10,744 nt of DNA, from positions 1-10,744 of the forward strand of contig JAPZAN010000215.1 in assembly GCA_027460605.1 (NCBI GenBank), read 5' to 3'. Within the stretch, counting starts at the first letter, position 1; every line of letters starts with the position of its first letter. Below the pieces are notes generated by a model. It saw only the letters and a list, made by a program, of their open reading frames with translations. It did not search any database and was not told the origin of the DNA. A program made the translations under genes and the position numbers. This stretch comes from Candidatus Methanoperedens sp. (GTDB lineage: Archaea; Halobacteriota; Methanosarcinia; Methanosarcinales; Methanoperedenaceae). This document shows positions 6,238 to 10,744 of the stretch, in pieces.

Positions 6238-6362
6238 GAGACGTTAAGAAAAGACACCGCATAAAGCGAGGTGTCGCTAAACTTTTAGAAAAGTTTATTA
6301 AAGACAACACGTATGGCTTTGCCATACGTGGACACCGCATAAAGCGAGGTGTCGCTTTATGA
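6234..6362 (+). CDS. 42-aa basic peptide ORF with ATGA overlaps on both sides
   Basis: This short frame starts inside the stop of the NikMN gene (ATGA at 6234-6237) and ends on the start of the NikO gene (ATGA at 6359-6362), so a ribosome could pass through all three. The peptide has 14 Lys/Arg against 3 Asp/Glu, and repeats the nonapeptide (R/G)HRIKRGVA at residues 7-15 and 33-41; the codons of both copies lie in a 26-nt exact DNA repeat 78 nt apart, which keeps the frame. The DNA consists almost wholly of palindromes. The sequence is probably a repeat insertion into an original ATGA junction between nikMN and nikO; whether the peptide itself has a job or translation merely serves coupling is unknown. 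No family is recognised. Confidence 0.5.
   Translation: MRDVKKRHRIKRGVAKLLEKFIKDNTYGFAIRGHRIKRGVAL
6253..6356. repeat. Array of four consecutive hairpins between nikMN and nikO
   Basis: A 26-nt exact direct repeat occurs at 6253-6278 and 6331-6356, each copy containing the stem GACACC...GGTGTC (6253-6258/6270-6275 and 6331-6336/6348-6353). Between them are a 9-bp palindrome, TAAACTTTT-AG-AAAAGTTTA (6278-6297), and a 10-bp hairpin, CACGTATGGC-TTT-GCCATACGTG (6308-6330). The third and fourth hairpins abut with no gap. The structure resembles repetitive palindromic elements inserted in an operon and could also affect mRNA stability. Confidence 0.88.
6346..6351 (+). promoter_or_regulatory. Shine-Dalgarno sequence of nikO, buried in a hairpin
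   Basis: GAGGTG (6346-6351) is a good Shine-Dalgarno match 7 nt before the ATG at 6359. Four of its bases (GGTG) lie in the 3' arm GGTGTC of the last hairpin, so it should be masked unless ribosomes reading the small ORF open the stem. Confidence 0.6.
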
Positions 6363-6988
6363 ACATAATCGAAACTCGTGAACTTACCCACATCTATCGC
6401 GGAAAAATAACAGCGCTGGATGGCATCAACTTCAGCGCAAAACCGGGTGAACGCATAGCCATAATAGGGGCTAACGGCGCGGGGAAATCCACGCTTTTCA
6501 AACACTTCAACGGCATTCTTAAACCAACAAGCGGCGATGTCCTGATAAAAGGTGAGTCGATAAACAACAAGAACATCCTTGATGTAAGGCGGACTGTCGG
6601 CGTCGTATTCCAGGACCCTGACGACCAGATATTTGCACCGACTGTCAAACAGGATGTGGCTTTCGGACCAATGAACCTGGGTTTAAGCCCGGATGAAATC
6701 GAAAAACGGGTGCGGGAGTCGCTTGAAACCGTGCGGCTCACCGGCTTTGAGGAGAGGGCGCCGCACCACCTGAGCACGGGCGAGAAAAAGAAAGTCGCCA
6801 TAGCAGGCATACTTGCCATGCGTCCTGAGGTGCTCGTGCTGGATGAACCAACAGCAGGACTTGACCCGGGAGGGGCGATGCGCCTCATAAAGCTTATAAA
6901 TGAAATGAACAGGTACCTCGGGATAACCATCATAACTGGAGATGCTAAAGCAGGAAGGTGTGCCTGTTGCTGTCAAATTCACTCTTGA
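6359..6988 (+). CDS. nikO: ECF transporter ATPase NikO/CbiO, truncated and frame-shifted at the C-terminus
   Basis: This 209-aa product is the ATP-binding subunit that powers the importer, but it is about 65 residues shorter than usual (roughly 275). Present are Walker A GANGAGKST (37-45), the Q-loop VVFQDPDDQ (82-90, Q85), the signature LSTGEKKKVAIAG (138-150; commonly LSGGQKKRVAIAG), Walker B VLVLDEP (158-164) and the D-loop GLDP (167-170). After YLGITII (186-192) the expected STHDxD switch (H-loop) and the A-loop-distal domain are missing; instead comes a short unrelated tail, GDAKAGRCACCCQIHS. The original C-terminus survives in the next frame (6937-7025). Without the H-loop histidine ATP hydrolysis should be impaired, so either the locus is decaying, another CbiO serves the complex, or the sequence has an assembly or base error. 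It starts by ATGA overlap with the small upstream ORF. Confidence 0.85.
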   Translation: MNIIETRELTHIYRGKITALDGINFSAKPGERIAIIGANGAGKSTLFKHFNGILKPTSGDVLIKGESINNKNILDVRRTVGVVFQDPDDQIFAPTVKQDVAFGPMNLGLSPDEIEKRVRESLETVRLTGFEERAPHHLSTGEKKKVAIAGILAMRPEVLVLDEPTAGLDPGGAMRLIKLINEMNRYLGITIITGDAKAGRCACCCQIHS

Positions 6989-7025
6989 AGAGGCAATAGA
7001 TGAACTCTTGCGGGTCGTGAAATAA
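6937..7025 (+). pseudogene. nikO: Out-of-frame remnant of the NikO C-terminus
   Basis: In the +1 frame relative to the truncated ATPase, the DNA encodes LEMLKQEGVPVAVKFTLEEA and then IDELLRVVK, ending at TAA 7023-7025. This is the sort of tail that ends CbiO/NikO proteins and it stops 1 nt before the nikQ ATG, the expected operon spacing. It shows that nikO once ran to 7025. An intervening piece of roughly 50-60 codons, with a length not divisible by three, has been lost at about 6931-6942. Confidence 0.72.
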
Positions 7026-7026
7026 A

Positions 7027-7836
7027 ATGCATATCACCCTGACTGAACTTGAGCGCGAGACATACGGGAAATCCCCCCTCCATCGTATAGACGGGAGGAT
7101 TAAGATTCTTATGGCTTTTGCAATTATTGTATATGCTGTAGCTCTTCCCCGCATGGATTCTCTTGATTTGATTAAACTTGGTTTGATTGAGGTATATGTT
7201 ATAATTCTCATGATTTTCGCCAGACTTGGATTCTCATACCTTGCAATGCGGTTTGCGATTGCGTTTCCTTTCGGTCTGGGGATTGCGGCATTCCAGCCAT
7301 TCCTGAAACAGCCGTTCATACAAAATTTTACAATATTATACACACTGCCGCTGGGGCTTGAGGTCAGCAGCGAAGGTGCGCTTTTTGGGGCAATCATCTT
7401 TGCAAAATTCCTTGTATGCATAAGCGCTGTTATACTTCTATCGTCCACCATTCCTATGAGCGAACTTGTCTCGTCTGCACGGCGCCTGGGGCTGCCAAAG
7501 GAACTCGCTCTCCTTTTTACCATGATGGTGCGCTACCTTTTTGTTTTCTGGAACATGCTTGGAAGGATAAGAACCGCCCAGAAAACACGATGTTTTGAGA
7601 TATGGAATAAGAATGTGCCAAGAAAATGGACTCTTGAACAGATTGGCTACACTATCAGTTCCCTTTTTGTCCGCTCATACGAACAGGGGGAGCGGACGTA
7701 CCAGAGCATGCTGTGCCGGGGTTATAACGCTGATGCGCATGTGTATGTGGGCAGGAAAAAAATAAGCGCTCCTGATATTTTTATATTTACTCTTACCATT
7801 GCCATCATCGCAGCAGCGCAGGTTCGCGTCGTCTAA
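7027..7836 (+). CDS. nikQ: ECF transporter transmembrane (T) component NikQ/CbiQ
   Basis: This 269-aa integral membrane protein links the ATPase to the NikM component. It has the CbiQ form: an amphipathic start with SPLHRIDGRIKI (16-27), hydrophobic helices at about 28-45, 50-67, 72-90, 119-140 and 249-264, then the long coupling region. The two short arginine motifs that grip the ATPase are present in degenerate form: AQKTRCF (184-190) and SMLCRGY (227-233), where the family has 'ARG' in each. STIPMSELVSSARRLGLP (140-157) is typical of T components. It follows the remnant of nikO by 1 nt and is last in the operon. The reading frame is intact, in contrast to nikO. Confidence 0.86.
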   Translation: MHITLTELERETYGKSPLHRIDGRIKILMAFAIIVYAVALPRMDSLDLIKLGLIEVYVIILMIFARLGFSYLAMRFAIAFPFGLGIAAFQPFLKQPFIQNFTILYTLPLGLEVSSEGALFGAIIFAKFLVCISAVILLSSTIPMSELVSSARRLGLPKELALLFTMMVRYLFVFWNMLGRIRTAQKTRCFEIWNKNVPRKWTLEQIGYTISSLFVRSYEQGERTYQSMLCRGYNADAHVYVGRKKISAPDIFIFTLTIAIIAAAQVRVV

Positions 7837-7840
7837 AGCG

Positions 7841-7852
7841 ATTTTATTTTTG
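7841..7852 (+). terminator. T-rich tract after nikQ
   Basis: ATTTTATTTTTG begins just after the nikQ stop. Archaeal RNA polymerase tends to stop at such T-runs, so the operon may end here. No stem accompanies it. Confidence 0.3.
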
Positions 7853-7909
7853 CCTTTCAGTAAGATTGAAATACCATCATATACAAGAATTGACAAAAAG
7901 GAGGCAACT

Positions 7910-8116
7910 ATGCCAGAAAGAAAATATGTTATTGAATCCAGAAGATATATTGGCGAAGATGGGAAACCCACATTTGACAGGTGGGTCACAAGTTCAAACG
8001 TCATCGAAATAAAACATAATGACCAGTATCTGGTGTTCTTCCCGCTTGAGGGAGAACATGCAGGAAAGAAACACTATATACCATTCTCAAACATTCACAT
8101 TGTCAGGGAATTGTGA
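7910..8116 (+). CDS. Small hypothetical protein, 68 aa
   Basis: An excellent Shine-Dalgarno sequence (AAGGAGG at 7898-7904) lies 5 nt before the ATG at 7910. This start is far better than the upstream one at 7799, which lies inside nikQ. The product alternates charged and hydrophobic residues in a beta-strand-like way (KYVIESRRYIG, NVIEIKHNDQYLVFFPLEG, KHYIPFSNIHIVREL), with no membrane helix and no cysteines, so it is likely a small cytoplasmic beta-rich protein. I do not recognise a family. It ends 2 nt from the stop of the convergent aminotransferase gene. Transcription may come from its own weak promoter or by read-through from nikQ. Confidence 0.7.
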   Translation: MPERKYVIESRRYIGEDGKPTFDRWVTSSNVIEIKHNDQYLVFFPLEGEHAGKKHYIPFSNIHIVREL

Positions 8117-8118
8117 TT

Positions 8119-8991
8119 TTACTTAATGGGCGTGCCTTCAGTTTTTGTTAATTCCTTGAAGGCAGCCATTAACTTTTTTGTAATCTTGCCGGGTTTTCCG
8201 TCAGCGATCAAACGACCGTCGATTCTGGTAATCGGGGCTATTTCCGCCGCCGTGCCGGTTACAAAAACCTCATCTGCCGTATAAATATCGAACAAGCCCA
8301 TGTTTATCTCTGATACTTCTATCCCTTCCTTCCTGGCAAGTTCTATTGCTGCTGCCCTTGTTATTCCCCTGAGGTTGTTAAGTGTGGGAGGGGTAATAAT
8401 CCTGCCGTTCTTTACAACAAAAATATTATCCCCTGAACCTTCCGAAAGATTACCATGAACATCAAACATTATTGCTTCATCGCCGCCTTTTGCATTCGCT
8501 TCTATCTTGGCGAGTATGTTATTGAGATAATTTAATGATTTTATGTTAGGCGGCAGGGCTTCAGGCGCATTTCTCCGGACACCTACCGTAATCGCCGTAA
8601 GACCTTTTTCATAAAGGTCGCCGTACATTGCGCCCCATTCCTGCGTGATGATGAACACGTTTGGTTTGGGACATTTCCTGGGGTCAAGACCAAGGTCCCC
8701 GTCGCCCCGTGAAACGATGGGGCGGATATAGGCGTCTTCCAGCTTGTTCCTTTTGAGCGTCTCTATAATTGCTTTCTTCATCTCCTCCTTTGAAAGAGGG
8801 ATTTTCAGGTCAATCGCTTTTGCGGAATCATACATCCTGTCAAGATGCCCATCGAGCCTGAATATCCGGCCGTTATAAGCCCTTATACCTTCAAAAACAC
8901 CATCGCCATACAAGAAACCGTGGTCGTATATTGAGGTTTTTGCCTCGTTTTTTGGCACAAATTTTCCATTGAAATAGATTACTAAATCCAT
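8119..8991 (-). CDS. ilvE: Branched-chain amino acid aminotransferase (PLP fold type IV)
   Basis: This 290-aa enzyme transfers the amino group between glutamate and the 2-oxo acids of leucine, isoleucine and valine. Seen from the start at 8991: YFNGKFVPKNEA (6-17), the hallmark DHGFLYGDGVFEGIRAY (23-39), a basic RPIVSRGDGDLGLD (90-103), the probable PLP lysine K151 in PPNIKSLNYLNNILAK (147-162), SEGSGDNIFVV (183-193) and VTGTAAEIAP (244-253). Length matches archaeal IlvE proteins. The frame stays open upstream to an ATG at 9081, but the added 30 residues look nothing like the family and would lie upstream of the TATA box at 9022-9029; 8991 is preferred. A D-amino-acid transaminase or aminodeoxychorismate lyase is less likely given the length and motifs. 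It is divergent from the winged-helix regulator at 9183, which might control it. Confidence 0.9.
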   Translation of the reverse strand: MDLVIYFNGKFVPKNEAKTSIYDHGFLYGDGVFEGIRAYNGRIFRLDGHLDRMYDSAKAIDLKIPLSKEEMKKAIIETLKRNKLEDAYIRPIVSRGDGDLGLDPRKCPKPNVFIITQEWGAMYGDLYEKGLTAITVGVRRNAPEALPPNIKSLNYLNNILAKIEANAKGGDEAIMFDVHGNLSEGSGDNIFVVKNGRIITPPTLNNLRGITRAAAIELARKEGIEVSEINMGLFDIYTADEVFVTGTAAEIAPITRIDGRLIADGKPGKITKKLMAAFKELTKTEGTPIK

Positions 8992-9021
8992 GAGAATCCC
9001 TGTCTCATAGGGAAAAACTAT

Positions 9022-9029
9022 CATATATG
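9022..9029 (-). promoter_or_regulatory. TATA box of ilvE
   Basis: CATATATG lies about 35 nt before the ATG at 8991 on the minus strand, so transcription would begin near 9000. This leaves a leader of about ten nucleotides and rules against the longer ORF beginning at 9081. Confidence 0.45.
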
Positions 9030-9138
9030 CGTTTTGATGGTCATTGTCTCCAGGTTCGCAGTTGAAATATAATAATTTCAATTTTCCAGGGTTTGATTAT
9101 AAAGACTTTTCTTTTTCAATTTATATTAAAACGTAAGA

Positions 9139-9175
9139 TTTATATTTAATGAATACATTTAAAGCAGCAGGGTGA
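9139..9175 (+). promoter_or_regulatory. TATA box and RBS of the winged-helix regulator gene
   Basis: TTTATATT at 9139-9146 is a good archaeal TATA box. GGTGA at 9171-9175 lies 7 nt before the ATG at 9183. About 110 nt separate this box from that of the divergent ilvE gene, room for a shared control site, although no clear palindrome is seen. Confidence 0.5.
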
Positions 9176-9182
9176 AATATAT

Positions 9183-9557
9183 ATGAAAAGTCTTTCAGTC
9201 AATGTGCTCGACAAAGCCGACGAGGAATTTGCGGACACGCTTATCGAATTGGGATTAAAGAGAAACGTAGCAAAAGTGCTTACATATTTAAAAAACGTTA
9301 AAGATGTAACTTCCAGGGACCTTGAAATGGGTTCGGATTTGAGACAGCCGGAGGTCAGTATCGCCATGCGTGAACTGGAAGAACTCGGCTGGATTGCAGA
9401 AAGGGAAGAGAAAAAACCTGGAAAAGGCAGACCGTATAAGATATACCAGCTCAAAACAAATATCGATTCAATCATTGAGCATCTTGAAAACCAGAAGAAA
9501 AAAGAATCGCAGGCCATGATGGCAAGCATCAAACGCCTGAAAGAATTGGCAAAATAA
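9183..9557 (+). CDS. Winged-helix DNA-binding transcriptional regulator
   Basis: This 124-aa protein is a predicted archaeal transcription regulator of the ArsR/TrmB-like winged-helix kind. Helices at about 14-24 and 26-38 (NVAKVLTYLKN) lead to the recognition region TSRDLEMGSDLRQPEVSIAMRELEELGW (43-70), where RQPEVSIAMREL is the DNA-contact helix. A basic wing follows (KKPGKGRPYKIYQL, 77-90), and the last 30 residues form a charged helix likely to mediate dimerisation. No metal-binding cysteines or sensor domain are seen. It is divergent from ilvE, so it could regulate that gene, itself, or distant targets; the sequence does not decide. Confidence 0.83.
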   Translation: MKSLSVNVLDKADEEFADTLIELGLKRNVAKVLTYLKNVKDVTSRDLEMGSDLRQPEVSIAMRELEELGWIAEREEKKPGKGRPYKIYQLKTNIDSIIEHLENQKKKESQAMMASIKRLKELAK

Positions 9558-9599
9558 TCTTTTCCTGAGGGAGTGGGGAATAAGTTAATGTGAAGCTGC

Positions 9600-10001
9600 A
9601 TGAAAAGAAAAAAGCTAATAGCAGCAATCGTAATATTTTTGCTATTTGCATTAACAATAGCTTTTTTTACACTTAACTACACAAGAGAAGGAAACGCTTT
9701 AATCGCAACGAATTTTATAAAAAATGAGGCAACCTATAAATTTGACGGGATTCCAGAATCATTCAAATTAAATGATACTGTCCCCATGAAATGCATGTAT
9801 TGCTGGGAATTCTATTTTAAATACCAGAGCAGGAATTCCGGATATGGCGACAGAACAAATGTTATTGTAAATCCTGTGATTACCAATCATACTGCTGTAA
9901 TCGCCATGGAAAAAGGAACTATAAAATCAGCTATTTTAGATAACAATTGGGACATGAAAGTTCAAAAATTTATTGAACCTGACGCCGCCACCACCCAATA
10001 G
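9600..10001 (+). CDS. Membrane-anchored extracytoplasmic protein of a conserved hypothetical type
   Basis: The 133-aa product starts with a basic MKRKK and one hydrophobic helix (about 6-25), a membrane anchor or uncleaved signal; there is no lipobox cysteine. The outer domain has NEATYKFDGIPES (42-54), a CMYCWEFYF pair of cysteines (C65, C68), SRNSGYGDRT (78-87), TNHTAVIAMEKGTI (95-108) and AILDNNWDM (111-119). I recall similar unnamed secreted proteins in archaea and bacteria with 'FDG', 'GYGDRT' and 'ITPHTA' motifs, but no function is known to me. The CxxC pair might form a disulphide or bind metal. A stop at 9591-9593 in frame fixes the ATG at 9600. There is no Shine-Dalgarno sequence; it lies 42 nt after the regulator. 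Confidence 0.72.
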   Translation: MKRKKLIAAIVIFLLFALTIAFFTLNYTREGNALIATNFIKNEATYKFDGIPESFKLNDTVPMKCMYCWEFYFKYQSRNSGYGDRTNVIVNPVITNHTAVIAMEKGTIKSAILDNNWDMKVQKFIEPDAATTQ

Positions 10002-10006
10002 TGGCG
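9986..10006. terminator. Hairpin between convergent genes
   Basis: CGCCAC (9986-9991) pairs with GTGGCG (10001-10006) around a 9-nt loop and overlaps the TAG stop of the membrane-anchored protein (9999-10001). No T-run follows on either strand, so a role in ending transcription or protecting the 3' end is only suggested by position. Confidence 0.4.
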
Positions 10007-10043
10007 TGTACGCAGATAATGCTTTATCGATACTCCCATCTAT

Positions 10044-10715
10044 TCACAGAATGTTCTTGCCTTCTATGAAAGGCATATTGTACTTGACGGCATATTTCCT
10101 GGCATCCTCTTTTGAAAGGGCTTTCCCTGTATTTTCATCAAGCATCTCGCATACTACCATAGATGGGTTTATCCCTGCTCTTAATGCCAGTTCTATAGAT
10201 AATTCCGTCTGACCGAGCCGCTCATTTAAAAGACCAGACGCCGCGCGAAGCAGGGCGACATGCCCCGGTGACCTGAATTCCCCGCCAAAATCAATCATTT
10301 CCCCATTTAAAACCCTGTGCACGGTTTCACCTATCTTTTTGATGGTAAGAGCCCTATCGTTATCTGTTATTCCTGTAAACGTGTTCCTGTGGTTCACCCA
10401 TAATGAAAAAGAAGAACGTGAATCATAAGGGATATCCCCTTTCTTTTCAACAAGCGTGCGCAAAGCCTTATTTCCATTTAAAGAGACACTTCTTAAGACA
10501 TCGGACATGAAAGGCAACCCAAGCTTTTCGGCAACATTATCGTGAATTGCGACGCATATCAGTCCGCCGCCATCCCGCCGCATTCGGGCAACGTCGGCAG
10601 GCGTTGTGGAAATCGCCGGGATTACGAGGTCGGTCTCGCCTTCCCTGTCATCGGCATCGTACAGCAATATCATTTTGCCTTTGCGTATCGCGTCGATTGC
10701 TTCTTTAAGGCTCAT
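10044..10715 (-). CDS. ribB: 3,4-dihydroxy-2-butanone 4-phosphate synthase
   Basis: This 223-aa enzyme converts ribulose 5-phosphate to 3,4-dihydroxy-2-butanone 4-phosphate plus formate, the four-carbon unit of riboflavin (and thus of FAD, FMN and F420-related deazaflavin routes in the wider pathway). Hallmarks are the acidic metal and substrate loop DADDREGETDLVIPA (20-34), RDGGGLICVAI (47-57), FRSPGHVALLRA (146-157) and RLGQTELSIELA (165-176). The size fits a stand-alone RibB rather than a RibBA fusion, as is usual in archaea. GGAGGT lies just upstream of the ATG at 10715, and that ATG overlaps the stop of the preceding gene by ATGA, showing an operon with it. Confidence 0.95.
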   Translation of the reverse strand: MSLKEAIDAIRKGKMILLYDADDREGETDLVIPAISTTPADVARMRRDGGGLICVAIHDNVAEKLGLPFMSDVLRSVSLNGNKALRTLVEKKGDIPYDSRSSFSLWVNHRNTFTGITDNDRALTIKKIGETVHRVLNGEMIDFGGEFRSPGHVALLRAASGLLNERLGQTELSIELALRAGINPSMVVCEMLDENTGKALSKEDARKYAVKYNMPFIEGKNIL

Positions 10716-10744
10716 TTAATGACCTCCACCTGGACTACGCTCCC
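10712..10744 (-). CDS. C-terminal end of an upstream gene, probably archaeal riboflavin kinase (partial)
   Basis: The minus strand at the window edge encodes GSVVQVEVIK followed by TGA, which overlaps the ribB start as ATGA. A 'GDxVxVEV' ending is typical of the CTP-dependent archaeal riboflavin kinase (RibK), often paired with an HTH domain and found upstream of ribB in methanogens. Only ten residues are visible, so the identity rests mainly on context. Confidence 0.5.
   Translation of the reverse strand, partial: GSVVQVEVIK

Noticed and set aside
6253..6356. CRISPR array
   Set aside because: Only two exact copies, the between-copy sequence is itself palindromic and in frame with a coding ORF, and no cas genes are nearby.
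6394..6933. Long minus-strand frame opposite nikO
   Set aside because: Ser/Pro/Arg-rich shadow of a clear ABC ATPase gene.
7799..7909. N-terminal extension of the 68-aa protein back to an ATG at 7799
   Set aside because: It overlaps the end of nikQ in another frame, and the strong Shine-Dalgarno sequence at 7898-7904 points to the ATG at 7910.
8992..9081. 30-residue N-terminal extension of IlvE
   Set aside because: The residues do not resemble the family, and the likely TATA box lies inside the extension; the conserved protein begins at 8991.

Overview
The window reads as chromosomal DNA of a methanogen-related euryarchaeon. The mix of genes fits the Methanosarcinales, including the anaerobic methane-oxidising Methanoperedens group, but that is an inference and no single gene proves it. 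Evidence for an archaeon: TATA boxes sit about 25-35 nt upstream of start codons, at least two genes look leaderless, the tRNA gene lacks an encoded CCA, there is an archaeal HTH-CBS regulator and a methanogen-type branched-chain aminotransferase, and ribB overlaps what looks like the end of an archaeal riboflavin kinase gene. Three genes use TTG starts (2907, 4038, 5305).

Layout. 1-1000: possible tail of an upstream gene, a leaderless HTH-CBS regulator, and a gap with a small hairpin. 1003-2295 (minus): a DRE-TIM metallolyase of the homocitrate/isopropylmalate/Re-citrate synthase type. 2416-3926 (plus): an FMN-binding split-barrel protein, an imperfect palindrome of GCAAAG-type units, and a histone-deacetylase-family amidohydrolase. 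4038-4874: an AT-rich four-helix membrane protein of unknown function that looks out of place. 5119-5191: tRNA-Gln(CUG).

5224-7836 is the most interesting part: a predicted nickel (or cobalt) ECF transporter operon. It is preceded by a 12-bp perfect inverted repeat whose core, GTATTAC-N14-GTAATAC, has the geometry of NikR operators. The order is a NikM-NikN fusion, a previously unnamed 42-codon ORF made from tandem hairpin repeats, NikO (ATPase) and NikQ (T component). The small ORF overlaps both neighbours by ATGA, and its last hairpin buries the Shine-Dalgarno sequence of nikO, which suggests translational coupling. The nikO gene carries an internal deletion with a frame change: the H-loop region is gone and the original C-terminus persists out of frame just before nikQ.

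7910-10744: a 68-aa hypothetical protein; ilvE (minus), divergent from a winged-helix regulator; a membrane-anchored extracytoplasmic protein; and ribB (minus), whose start overlaps the end of a probable riboflavin kinase gene that runs off the window.
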